Shown piece by piece: positions 9,097 to 21,419 of a stretch of 64,000 nucleotides of DNA. This DNA is from Blasia pusilla (taxonomy: Eukaryota > Marchantiophyta > Marchantiopsida > Blasiales). The notes beneath the pieces were generated by a model, which was given only the letters and a program-made list of their open reading frames with translations, had not been told where the DNA came from and did not search any database. Position numbers and translations under genes: made by a program. Location of the stretch: positions 37,014,001-37,078,000 of the forward strand of contig CM114273.1 of the NCBI GenBank assembly GCA_050084515.1, given 5' to 3'. Every line of letters begins with the position of its first letter. The stretch's first letter is position 1.

Positions 9097-11921
9097 TATA
9101 CTCTGTGTCTGACGGAGGGTGGGAATGCTAACAAAATTCGGGGCGTGTCACAGATCTAGGCTAACATTCAAATCTAGTTTCGCCCAACCGCCATAAATAA
9201 TTCTCAGGGTGCGGCACCCGATTTCAGTCCAAAATCTCCCCAATCCACCTCTACTCTTATAATCTTGCACCCGGGAGACAATCCGAAGAAAGCCGTATGC
9301 CAGAGACTCCCTGAGTGATGCAGAGCAAGAATTCGGTGGTTCTTAAATCAACGCTCCTTCACGAACCATACAAGCTAGCGAGCTACCGAACCATTCCGTC
9401 GTCCTCTGATCTAGTTAATTCCTGGCTGGCAGGTACTGCTAGGCTGCAGAGCATGTCTTTTCTGTCCCTATACCCCCCCAATCAACTGATCTACAATGAC
9501 GTAAATGCGCTATCATCAATCAGTCCATCCACGTTCCCAAATCGTTGTTGAGCGACTCTTACAAGATGTAGGTCTCTCCCTTAGCTTTTCGACCGCAAAG
9601 ATATCCACACCCACTTAAGCCACGAGTGGTGAGGTGGTCCTCGAGTGCTGTTTCTCTCGGAATTAGTGGTGGCTACGTCTCATCTCATCTCGTCTTTTCT
9701 CTTGTTCTGTTTTGCCTCCAGTTACTCAAAAGTTTATTATGCTTCTATTTGAGTGGAGCTCCGGGGCAGATCGAAGTATTGGCACTCACTTGACTAATAT
9801 GGAGGAACAAAAGTGTCCTCAAGACAGAAAGAGCTCAACCGCAGACGGCAGTGCCGAACCTCGTAACCACGGGTGGGCCCCGACCCATTGAGGCTTTGGT
9901 GATGCTTTCCTTCCGGAACAGCGATTGTCGTTTGACCGAAGTGTTTGGCAAGACAACGTGGAGCTCGCCCAATAGTATGAAGATATTGGTCTTATTCGTT
10001 CGTTCGCTCGTGCGAGGACGAAGCATCCACAAAACCCTTCAAGAAAACAAGAAAGAAGACTGGAGCACAACTACGGCCAAAAAAACGAAGGGTGCTGGTA
10101 TTATCAAGTCCGATAATGAGCGAGCAATTACAAGGGACGATGGTCCCTAACAAATCAGGTCATTTAGCGAATGGGTCATAAACTTGATTCATTAGGGGCC
10201 ATGGTCCCTAACGAATCAAGTCCATGGCGAATTGGCAGAACAATATGGAGCTTGTCCATTCGGTTCGAAGTCTTGGTCTTGTAAGCTTGCTCGCTTGTGC
10301 GGGGAGGGGACTAAGCATCCAAACACCCCTTCAAGAAAACACCAGGTTAAACCGGCACACCACCATGGTCCAAAGTTCCAAACAAGCGATGGGTGGCGAT
10401 AATGAGCGAGCATTTATTTGGGACGGTGGTCCACAAACAGATCAGGACATTTCAGTTCTTCGGCAACTTGGCAGAACAATTTGGAAATTGGAGCTATGAA
10501 ATCGTGGTCTTGTAGAGTTTCTCGCTCGTGCGAGGAAGAAGCCCCTCCAAGAAAACTAGAAGGGAGAATGAAGCACCACTACGGCCCAAAAAAGTCAGGA
10601 TGGCCCTAATGAGCGATCAACTATTAGGGCCCACAAGCAGTCGAGATATTTCAGTTCTCTTTCAGACTTCAACAACTGGAGAGAACCCGCCATTATCCTA
10701 GAGTTATTAGGATTTAGACCAGCTAGCTCTCTTGAGCAGTGTGTATCCCTTTCGGATGTGGTCAATCTCTTGTGGCCCCCCTCAAGTTTCCATCCTTCTT
10801 GTCGTTTCCTTGATGGATCTCATCTTTAGTTCACTGGAGTTTTAACGCTTCCTTGTCCCCCAATGTTTCTTGACGGATTTTTCCCTTTGCTTACTAAATT
10901 ATCTAAGACTAATGTGCAGTGTATGCGAGTGAGTGAAGGATTAATGATGCCCGCTTTTCATGATATGGGAAACATTTTCTTGTTCCCAGTTGTCATGTGA
11001 CAAACACACAAGTCTTTTACAAATCAAGAAGGCACTATCTGATAACAATATAGATTATCCATGGCTGGCCTCGTGCGTTTAAACTATTTCAAAATGATAT
11101 TTCCCGGATTCCTGCACCTTGCGATGAACCTGTTGTTTTCTGCACTCGGTTTCTGTCGAACCTTGTAATGGTTCAAAGATGTCCTGAATTGCCGAATGAT
11201 TCGACTAATGAGATTCCTAATTAATGCTTGGACTTTGGGAGCTGGTTGGCAAGAGCTCCTGATAGTTGATGCTCTTGTCATCGACTCCCTAATTCACCCC
11301 AACAGTAAACAAGACTGCGTATGAAACAGGAAAAGCTAACGCATACGGATATAGGGGAGAACGTGGTGACCTTGGGCTTGCCTAATATTGGGGCCAACTA
11401 TTGAGGTGTAAACTCCGCCGGAGATATGTAAGACGACTTAGACTATTGCTTATTATTAGTTTTTTAATTGTGAATGGAGTGTTGTAAAGGGTCCACCTCA
11501 GGATATCCAAGTTGCTGCCCAATCCAATCCACGGACAGAAACTTTGTGAAGTAGCTCGCCGAATCAAAATCAAAATCACCTAAAGATTACTACACATTCG
11601 TTGTAAAAGAGAACTCCTAGTCGGCAGAATGAAACAAGCATGAACCCTGAGGCGTTGTGCTACCCTAACGTACTATCTCGCCTGTGGACAGGTTATCTGG
11701 CTATGGTGCCCACAGCTATTCCATGAATGCCTATCGTCCCTCTGGAGGTTTCAAGGAATTAGGAAGCTACTGTGGAAAACTGCCACGTGAACGAGTGGGC
11801 TTGTTTGCACTGCACGAATGAGGAATCTGTTGGTGTGTTCGTGCTGAGGGGGAATGGTCACCCTGTGATGTCGGAGGTGGGAATTCTTTGGTCTGAAGTT
11901 TTGTTCACACTGCGATAGACC
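9097..11921. other. Divergent intergenic region between the DAAT-like gene and the PPDK regulatory protein gene
   Basis: The two genes are transcribed away from each other, so this 2.8 kb should hold both promoters. No supported coding sequence was found. The part at 9940-10680 is a degenerate tandem repeat (listed separately). The segment at 10970-11058 ends with a motif ('aacaatatagatta') that recurs elsewhere in the window. The rest, 11060-11921, shows nothing I can name. Confidence 0.5.
9946..10660. repeat. Three degenerate tandem repeats of about 190-290 bp
   Basis: Units start near 9946, 10236 and 10469 with the shared words 'ttggcaagacaa' / 'ttggcagaacaa'. Each then carries 'tcttggtctt' or 'tcgtggtctt', a 'cgctcgtgcgagga'-like word, 'ccttcaagaaaac' or 'cctccaagaaaac', and 'taatgagcga'. 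The spacing shrinks from about 290 to 233 and then about 190 bp because of internal deletions. Short open stretches through it on both strands reflect the repeat and I do not regard them as genes. Confidence 0.7.
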
Positions 11922-14233
11922 ATGTCTCTTTTAGTGCGAATAGCCTCGGGTGTGTCAGTTTTACATCCTTCCGTTTTGCTGAGCACAAGTCCCTCGCTTT
12001 CCACGAGCTGGCCATCCTTGTTTCCTTGTCCCAATTCTCGTCCTTACAACGAATCGAAGTACCTAGCCATTCAATGCTGTTTGCGATCACATGGCGGGAG
12101 CCCTCTGGCGATATCGCATGCAGCAATCGTTTCGAGAGGACTTGGACAAGATCTAAACAGTCCGTTCACACAATCTCGGGACTCCGGTGCGGATGGGAAG
12201 CTGGGGGCCTCTGCAGCAGAAGTTGCACCCGTGCAAGAGGAGGAAGAGAGTGAGAATATGCCGACGAGCAAAGTGAAAGCCAGTGGACAACTTGCTCGGT
12301 GGGCAAGAGCTCGGAAACTCCGAGCATCCGGGAAGTCCAGCACGCAAAACAAGCCTGGAGCAAGAGCATCGTTGATGCCGGCAGCACAGCAGACAGCAGA
12401 GATGTCGCATGTAGCAATTGGAGAGGATGATGAAGCTACAGAAATTTTTGGATCTCCAGTCAAAGCGGCTAGAGATGAGAAATGCGTGTTTATGGTTTCG
12501 GACGGTACTGGTTGGACTGCAGATCACTCAGTTCAAGCAGCACTGGGTCAGTTCGAACACTGTTTAGTGGACCAGCAATGCTCTGTTAATACCCATCTAT
12601 TTTCTGACGTAAGTATCTAGGATTATCGAGTCGCTCTTGTCACAGCTGTGCTACATGTTCGACTCCCGGTTCAAAAGAATCCCACGACTGAAGTCTAAAC
12701 ACGAAACGAAATGTCAAGTACAGTTTTCTGGAGAATTGTGGTTTCCTTTCTTCCTAAGAACCACATTCGGTCGCCGGTGAGACCTGTGGCACTCCGAGGA
12801 TGTGAGGACTTCTCTATGTGTATGGTTGGTGATTCGTTAATTGGTGCTGGGCGTGCCTTTCATCTTACCCAAAGAGGTCACACTGCATACCTGGTCTCAG
12901 GATACACTCCTACCAGTGTGTCCGCGTATTCCTTTGTCTTTCCAGTCTTCCTCATTCTCAAAATGAGTTCACAACTCAAGATTCAAGCGGTCTATATTCA
13001 TGCAAGTCTCCGAATCTTCCCTTGTATCTCCCTTGTTTTTAAACATGACTGTTTTCCCCCGCAGTCTCTCCCAGAATGAATTGCTCATTGAGTCGACTTA
13101 CGACACTGTGAGTGGTGTTTACTTAGATCGGTTATATGGAAATATTTCCTGTGGCGATTCTGGCTCACAATGACCGGGACTGACGACGTCAGCCCAACAG
13201 AAAGAACAGGCAGTAGCTCGATGAACATTGTTTTGTGTGTGTGTGTGCGTTCTGTGAAAAGACACAAAGGTTGTGAATTTCAAGCGCAGATTGTGGTAGC
13301 CCATCAGAGCTTCTATGATAGTATGCAGCTTGACTCGGCATATGTTCTTATTATTTTAGCTTTGCAGGTGAATGAAGAAAAGCTTATGGAGATTATCAGG
13401 CAAGCAGGTCGTGAAGGAGCTATGGTGGTGTACACTCTTGCCGATCCTGCCATGGCAGGGGTTGCAAAGGATGCTTGTGAGCTCTTGCGTGTGCCACACA
13501 TTGACATACTTGGGCCAATCACTGAAGCTCTGGGAGCGCATCTTGGGGTGACACCCTTAGGTCTTCCTCGTGGAGCTCCAGGTCGAAAAAGCCCTCTCTC
13601 AAAGCAGTACTTCAAGCGAATCGAGGCGGTTGAATTTACCATCAAACAAGATGACGGAGCACTGCCCAAGAACCTCTCGTTGGCGGATATTGTGCTTGTG
13701 GGAGTTTCAAGGACAAGTAAAACCCCCCTCTCCACCTATATGGCTCAGAAAGGATACAAAGTGGCCAACATACCGCTGGTGTTTGGCATCGACCCTCCTA
13801 AAGAACTTTTTGAGATAGACCAAGATAAGGTGTTTGGTTTAACTATAAATGCCAACTTCTTGAAAGCAATTCGTGTAGCAAGATACAGGCATTTGGGTGT
13901 TGCTGAAAATTCGAGCAGTTCTTACAGCGACATGGATCACATAAGGAAGGAGCTGGAGTATAGCAGAAAGCTTTTCTGTCAGAACCCACGCTGGCCCGTA
14001 GTCGGTGAGCTTCAGGGAACTTTCCAGCTTAAATTGTCCTTTTATGATGCTGAATGTAGTTTCTAGAGAAGAAATTACTCTGTGTAAGGTGACACTCTAA
14101 CATCCTTCTTTTGGACATTTTTTGTGCAGAGGTCACAGGCAAGGCAATAGAAGAAACAGCTGCCGTTATTCTCCGCATCTATCATGAAAGGCGGAATAAG
14201 TACTCGATGCCCCGCATATCCACACGATACTAG
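11922..14233 (+). CDS. PDRP1: Pyruvate, phosphate dikinase regulatory protein, plastid (3 exons)
   Basis: This is a bifunctional protein kinase/phosphorylase (DUF299 / kinase-PPPase family) that inactivates and reactivates PPDK by threonine phosphorylation and Pi-dependent dephosphorylation; the plant protein works in the chloroplast stroma. Exons: 11922-12608, 13368-14004, 14130-14233; 1428 nt, 475 residues. The intron donors and acceptors GTAAGT...TTTGCAG and GTGAGC...TGTGCAG keep the frame. The first ~170 residues are Ser-rich, low in conservation and transit-peptide-like. The conserved domain starts with [20 protein letters not shown], then [23 protein letters not shown]-type sequence (here [16 protein letters not shown]) and the P-loop [12 protein letters not shown]. 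It continues [39 protein letters not shown] across the last junction, and ends MPRISTRY. The P-loop has Ser where maize PDRP1, as I remember it, has Gly; bacterial homologues commonly have Ser. No frame breaks. Confidence 0.94.
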
Positions 14234-16350
14234 TTCTTTCATTTTACATTTCAGATGACATTCAGTCATCTATGTCCACACAATTATGCTCTGACATGTT
14301 ATCCTGCTCAAAGCAGTTTTTTCTGCATTCCCTGTCAGTTATGAGGGTGGCGCTTTGCAGAGAGGTTTTAGAGTGAGTGTAGAGAGCAGAGTGTTAGTGT
14401 TCTGCAATCATAAAAGGTGGAGAGTGTATAATCAGGCTGTGTAAATAAGTAGTAGCTTTGGTTGAACAGAAGATTCTCTTGTATCACAGTGGCCTATGTT
14501 GAAATTGTGCTGTCAAGAAGCTCAGATCTTTGAACACTGGCAAACCTACGTTGTGGCTTGGATATCCAAAGTGCGTGTTTTGAAGGACTGCAGTATGGTA
14601 GTAAGCTAATCACATGCATGAGGGCAGAAGTGGAGAAACAAAATGGAACAGTGCATATCCTTGCAATTCCTTGCGTGTTCCACACTTCTAGTCAAGGATA
14701 GAATGCAATAATTGTACGTGGAGAACGATCTTTTGGTTGGGTATATATGAAGAATATGGGCTCTGGTCTTTTTTGTTTTTGTGGTACAGGTATTATTTGT
14801 AAGTTTCAGGCACTGTATAAGTTTAGACTGCAGAATTCTACTCACAAACCAAGAAACAGTTCACAATCTATTGGATTTGTCTTAGCGTTGAGGGCATGAA
14901 CATGGGACGGTAGAAGCAACAATCTAGTCTCACCTCTTTCCTCTGCAAGGTAACCCTAAAGTCAGTCTCTGAGAGCTCTCTCTCATCACTCAAATTGACT
15001 CTCTTTGCTGGGTCAGCTCCTGTTTCCTTCCCCTAGCTGTGTATCATTCTGTCAGATGTGACACAGAATCATGGAAGCAATGAAAAGGTCAGACTTTTCT
15101 CTTTTGACTATGTATCCTGAACCGACAGAACTGAAGGACTATTTGTTGGGGATCCCTGCTTTGGGAACCCAACTAAAGGTCAAGTTCAGGAAAGCAGTGC
15201 TCAAAATCACCAAAAGAGCAGGATGGGAACACAGTTGAAGTCCTGCACCGTATTTGATGATGGGGATGAAACCTCCGGTCACTATGTTACCACTTGTGCA
15301 AAATTTACAGCTCAACCAGGAACAAGGTAAACTGAAATTGCTCAGCTATTAACATTAGAGCTGTTTGTCATGTTGAGTAACTCAGATTTATTGCTCAAAG
15401 CTGCTGCAGTGGTAAGCAACAACTCAAGGCAACTCCCAATCTGGCAATGTATGCAGTGTGGTAAAGATTTTCTTGGTTGATACTTGGTAGCTCCACACCA
15501 AAACTCTGTATTGTAAGCACTCACACTCCACGAGAGAGTCTCCCCCTTCTCATATGCTACTTTCTTCTCTTCGTCGTCCCTCTACAGCCATCCTTGTCTT
15601 TAGCGATGTCCAATCAGACGTGGGGTCTTCAGCTGCAAGGCTACAGCAGGCTCTACATGTAAGTACAATCACTACTGCCAGGTTAACAAAAGTTGGTCCT
15701 CAAGCGCTCTCTTTGTCACTCAAATTGATTCTCGTCTTAGCTCAGGTTTGGTTGTCTTCCTCTGCTTTTGGGTGATAATCTCTCAGACTGACTTGGGATG
15801 AGGACAGTTTTCTCTCTCCAAAAGGGAGAGATAAGCTTTGTAGACATTCAGTTCAGAACAACTTGATACAGGGCACTACCTTTGCAAATGCAGCTTTCTT
15901 CTGAGAAAATTTGAAAGGACTTCCTTGAGGTGCTTCACAGGATTCTTCCAGATTTCCTGTCTAGTAAGAACCAGGTTCAAATTGCAGACTTCTTTTATGG
16001 TGTGCAGCTGCCAGAATAGACAGATAGCGTCGCAAGGCATGAGTGTCTTCTATTGTCATTGTCTAAGATGAGGTAGAGGCCAAAATATTGCAAATGTTAA
16101 TTTGGGTGCGATAAGAAACGGATTTATTCATTCTCTTGCATGTATCTGAGTCTGTTCTTGCACTCGTTTCTTCTCATCCCTCCCTCTCTATGCACTTTCT
16201 ACTTCCCACCTGGCCTGTATTGTATCTTCTTAGGTGTTGTTTCCATCTCCATACTCGATCAGTCTGTTGGGGTTTTCCCTCTATAATAGTCCTCTCACTA
16301 TATTGCAAACTACATTCGTTTGGGGCATTCCCCTAGCATCACATTGATTA
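14234..16350. other. Spacer downstream of PDRP1 with dispersed repeat copies
   Basis: No gene is supported. The stretch 15460-15640 resembles the ~130-bp tandem repeats found at 56600-57310, sharing 'agctccacaccaa', 'cactcaca', 'gagagtctcc' and 'tactttcttc'. Two further blocks (14940-15010 and 15670-15750) share the words 'actcaaattga' and 'gctctctttgtcactcaa'-type sequence. The first 100-200 bp probably include the 3' UTR of PDRP1. Confidence 0.5.
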
Positions 16351-17811
16351 AAGTAAGATTTCCATGGGATGCACGGAAGTATTTTTTTCTTTTTTTCATT
16401 TTTAAGTAAGTTACATGTAAAAAAATGAAATGAGTATCAGGCCACATGTTTATAAAAATGTAAAGGAGTTATGTCGTCTTCTTAAAATGAAAAGGCTTCA
16501 TATTTTAATGTAAGTGTCCACTCGGGAAGGATGCTAGATATTAGAAATATCGAATCAAATAACATAATAATTTTTCAAAAACATAGTATTACCTTGCCCT
16601 GGCAGAAAACCAATATGTAGACAGTACACTAATGGCTCAACAATATAATTAAAATTGCAAATTGAAAAATGAATGCAATACAAGACCAATTTCTTTTTTA
16701 AAATTTAAGATAATTGAAAGATGGAGAAGGAAGAAGATTGCAATGAAACAAAACCGAAAGGATTTGAACAAAGATAGTAACACTCATGTGGATAAATAAT
16801 TATCCAATCTAAGATAAAAATAGAAATATGAAATCAGAGGATGAAAAAATGTATAGATTATCAAAAGTCCCAAAATATCAACCATCATATTCAAACTGTA
16901 CCGATGGCATAAGGGCATGTTGCAAGCTGGCAGCTGGCAGATTCAAGTTCCACAGGCCGTTTGAGACATGCCCGTATTTTCTCGCTAATCTGCATTTAAC
17001 CCGAACCCAGTATTTGGGACTTGACCCATGACAGCAATTTGGCTCGGCGGCATGGCCTTCTGGCACCGGCGTCTGTCCAAGACCCATGGTACAAACACTA
17101 AGAAAACACTTTCTAGACTCGCGTGTAAAGAATATAAAAATGCATATTCTTCTTGGTTCCAGGATATGAGTTTGTATCAGTGTTAGTTTCCGTGCTAGTG
17201 TTAATGGCATCGGATGTTAGTATCCGTGCTAATGTTAATTCTCTCATTAATACGGAATAAAATAGTATCCACAATGTTAATTCCTGGCCTTCTTTAGCCG
17301 TCTCCTGTTATTATTCTGATTCAATTTGTGTTCTCCGAACGTTCGCGGTGTTACTCCAAGTCGCGTTCTCCCGATTTTTCCGTGTTACTCCCCACTAAAC
17401 TCAGTTATAAAACTCAAAAATTGTAAACCAGGGCCGCATACTCGTTCCTTCGTCTATCCATTCTGTCCATACAGTCACGAGATGAACTGCTCCTCCCTTA
17501 GCTATCTACACGATAGGTAATATTCTCAGATGCGGAACGATCTACGGACCACGCATGATCGGAGGGAGCCCAATCACGCTCGTATGTGTGCATGGGCTCC
17601 TAGACTCGCGGATCGGATGCGTCACTGATGGATATATGAAGATGTTCATTTGTATTACTAGTGTCTTGCTTGTACCATGCACGGGAGTGAAGGATTGGCC
17701 ATGTCACATAAAAATTTAAATTTTTGTTTTGTTTTTTAGCATGAATTTTTTTTCTTAGTTGTCATGTGTCATGCGTACATATGTTTGTAAATCAAGAATG
17801 CATTCTCCAAT

Positions 17812-18142
17812 AATATTATAGATTATTAGCAACAAGATCTCAACAACAAACATCTCTATGCTTGACATATGTCCTTTTAGGTGGCCTCTGCTCATGACCA
17901 ATGTCTTCTCTATTTCAGTCCTCCATCTTTGTTCCATATTAATTGGTGTTCATGTTCAACACGGGTAAAAGAAGAACTCTCATGAGATCTCACATGCTTC
18001 TCCATTTTAGTTAGATGGAACTAAGCTTTTGGAGAGGACAAGTGCCATAAATAGAATCCACCTGAAAAGACAGGTGTCAAGCATAGAGATGTTTGTCGCT
18101 GAGACCCTTGTCGTCAATAATAATATAGATAACTAAGATGGA
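17812..18142. repeat. Imperfect inverted repeat, MITE-like
   Basis: The left arm (about 17812-17885) contains 'caaacatctctatgcttgac' and 'ccttttaggtgg'. The right arm (about 18058-18142) is its inverted counterpart ('gtcaagcatagagatgtttg', preceded by 'ccacctgaaaagacaggt'). Both outer ends carry 'aataatatagat'-like sequence. Arms are about 70-80 bp and imperfect, with about 175 bp between them. This is compatible with a foldback MITE or two inverted copies of a short repeat. Confidence 0.6.
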
Positions 18143-21100
18143 GAAGCGTGCAAGATAAAGATTGGAGATCTCAAGAGGGCTCTTATTTCACCCATATAAA
18201 AATATTCATAAAATTTTAATGAGAAATAATCCATGTTAATTTAATTCGGGCTTAAATTAATTTGGTATTGAGGGTTCCAAAATGACACCAAGTAAAGGCA
18301 GCTTCAAATGTGATTACCCTTGCTAATTGATTCATGTCCTTTTAAGATATGTAATAATTTTCCTTCATAAAATAGTTGAAATTGAAAAAAATCAAGACTA
18401 AAATTCAAGTGATGTAAATTGGTTGAGTCAATTGCAGTATTGGCTTGATAATATTAAACTAACCATGTGTTCAAGAGAGTTCATGGATATTTTGTGTTTA
18501 TCTATCTTCGACTTAGCATGGTGGGATTGAGTTTATTAACCCTAGATAAATTATTTGATAATTATATAGTGAATTATTCTTCTAGTGTTTTATTTTTTCA
18601 TTGGATGTAATATAGGGGATGAAACAAGGAAATATTTTCTTCCTACTCAGCGTTACAAAGATTAGATTCTCCTCCACCTCATCATATTTTTCTTATGATC
18701 AACTCATCCTCTTTTAACCCCAAGATGTATAAAAGAGAGACATTACGTAAATTAAATAGACTAATAGATACTTACAATTATATTCAATAAACAAACATGA
18801 AGCATGTGTTTCTTTAACAAGAGGATTGGAAGATAGTATATAAGTAAGGAGTAATTTTTTAATAATTGTATAGGAAATAGGAATTTCATTTTTTTAATAT
18901 GAAAGATGAGGAGATGAATTTTTTATTCCAAAAATGGGGAGATTGGCATAGGAATATTAAGAGAAGGAGAAAGTTTGAACAAGGTGAACTAGGAAGGAGG
19001 TTGTGGGATTTTAATCGGCGTCCTTTTAATAAACGTGCCATAATTGATTAAGAATTGTTAAACTAATTAATAAACTACATGCTTAATAAGTGAAGTTTAT
19101 TTTTGGATTTTTTTACAACTTCGATTATTTGGTGAAATTTTGTGTGTGTGTTATTTAGTACTAGTAAGTTACGGTATCTATGCATGGTATGAAAATTAAA
19201 TCTAATACAAAAGACCTCTTGATCAAATTTGACATTGTTTCACAAGCGAGTGTAAAAGACTCTTCATCAAATTTGACATATGTCAACACGAGACATGAAT
19301 GACAAAGTGCCATTTGGGTGTCCCCATAGGAGGCAATCCTCCCTTAATAGTATAGATATACCAATACTAGTGTAGAGCAATATAGACAAAACGTACTAGT
19401 AGAACTTACTATGTACTTGTAATTGGCTAATAATCAAGCTGCCCAATGGCTTGTTAATCAAGGAGATATTAGGGCCACTCAACTCTCCCCCACGAGGAAA
19501 GAAGTTTAGGGAAGCTAGAAATCGTCGTTGAGTTCACATGAGTGGACTTTTTTTTATAATATTATTTTTTAGAAAATTCTACGAAATAAAAACATTAATA
19601 TCATCTGAAAGAGGAAAACATCCTCTTTCGGATATCCTTATGAAAGCACCGTTTGGAAAAAAAATGCATACCAAACTAGGTGCCCATTTCTCCAAACGAG
19701 AATCCATTGTGACCAAGGCATCTAGATTTTAGGGTAGACCTTCTCATCTGATTAGCCCTATTCTTAGTATAGAATACTTGATGGACCTAACCTAAAATTT
19801 CAAGCTAAAATTAGAAGAATAAAAAATATATCCATACAAAAAAATGGAAGTTCTCAATGAAATGGGTAAAATATTTCTCTTTTTTCTAAAGTGAAGCAAT
19901 GGATTTTATTTCTATCCATTTTGTTTCCCTATTCTTCCAATGCATATTCAAATAAATAAAATTTCTAGGTCCAAAACTACTTTTACAAAGAGAGTATAGG
20001 AAAAATAGAACTAGAATACGACCTAGGACGATTTTGGAAAGTAAATTGGAATTCTTTTATGGTTCAAATAAGGAGGTTCATAATTTGTACAAAGAGGACG
20101 ACTTGGTAATAAAAGAACTAGATAAAGAGTGAATTATGATGGTAATTTCAAGCTAAAATTAATGCTATGAATTAAAATATAGTTATTGAGATTAGAAAAG
20201 TTTAGCATTCTAAAATTGGAAAAAAGCGAAGAACTAATTGTGCTTCAAATAAGTATTTTAGAGGTAGAGGGGATATGTGTTATTCTATCTTGAGTTTGGA
20301 TCTATGTAGAAAGTGTATGCTTGATTTGTATGTAGTTGGACTCAAGAGCAAAGACTAAGAACTCTAAGAAGGAAGAGGAAGAAGCAGAAGAAGATCAAAG
20401 AGTCTTCGTGAAGATAGGATTGCGAAGATAGGATAGCAAAGATAAAGACTACAAAGACTGCGAAGAGCGTGAAGAGCGTGAAGATTGAACCGTCGCGGCG
20501 ATTTTGGAAGCCGGAATTGGAGCAGCGCGGCAGTTAAAAGAGAGCGGAAATAAATCGCCAGGGCAATGAGCAATCTTAGGAAGATGGAGGGTTAGAGAAT
20601 TTGAATGGAGGAGGTTAGGATTAGCGGTTAGAAATCTAGATTAGAATAGGAAGATCAATCAGAGTTTTAAAAGACTATTTAAAGAATGAATCAGAAGAAG
20701 AAGGGATCATTCCCTTGTGTCGTGAATTCTCTTGTACTAGTGATCAGAGTCATTCTCTTATGTGGGAAGGTTCCTCATTAGTCTTGGTGAATTGGGTAAG
20801 GAGTTTGTTGGGGATGATCCAAGCCAAAGAGTCTGCTGCGCTTTGAAGCTTGTAACACTTTCTAGTCTTTCTACTCTTTTATACAGAAGAAGAGTCTTCT
20901 CTCATGCTTTCTGATGTGTGGAATTGAATGTGGATCCTATTGGGTTGCAATAGAGATGGGAGTTGAGTCTTCTTATTTCAAAATTTCAGAAAATAATCAG
21001 GAAGAAGCGTAGGAAAGATGTTAGACAGTGAGTAACCTGCCATGACAGATTTAGTTCTGAAAGTAGGGTAAGCCGCCATTCTTGAGGTCTCTTTGAGATC

Positions 21101-21365
21101 TTCGTGGAGCTTTGTTAATCAAGATTTGCAAGAGTCTTCATGTGCACTTGAGAAGAGTCTTTTCCAAGGGGAAAGAAAATCATTTTGTTCTTTTGTCTCA
21201 ATGAAGATTAAGTTATTGGAATTAGTGAAGCATTTTAGTGAAGAATGAGTTTATTCTTGATATTCTTTATAAAACCTCTCTTTACTCAGGAAACAATGGT
21301 CTCTTGGGAACGAATTTAGCACTTTGCGATAGAAAGAGTATCTTTTTCCTAGTACATTCATTGCG

Positions 21366-21419
21366 AACGTGGTGACATTCATGTAATTATATCGATAATT
21401 ACATGAATGTCACCACGTT
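21366..21419. repeat. Perfect 25-bp palindrome (hairpin)
   Basis: Arms 21366-21390 and 21395-21419 are exact reverse complements with a 4-nt spacer. The flanks share no similarity that would make it part of a larger terminal repeat. Confidence 0.9.

Noticed and set aside
12071-12527. Several minus-strand frames of 83-130 codons
   Set aside because: Antisense shadows of PDRP1 exon 1, which is Ser/Ala-rich and open on several frames.
12640-12690. Possible tRNA-like T-arm ('cccggttcaaaag')
   Set aside because: No cloverleaf could be built around it; it lies in intron 1 of PDRP1. No tRNA, rRNA or CRISPR structure was found in the window.
13313-13735. 140-codon minus-strand frame
   Set aside because: Antisense shadow of PDRP1 exon 2.
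20364-20573. 69-codon minus-strand frame rich in Leu
   Set aside because: The plus strand is a purine-rich 'gaagaag' stretch; the frame is a composition effect.
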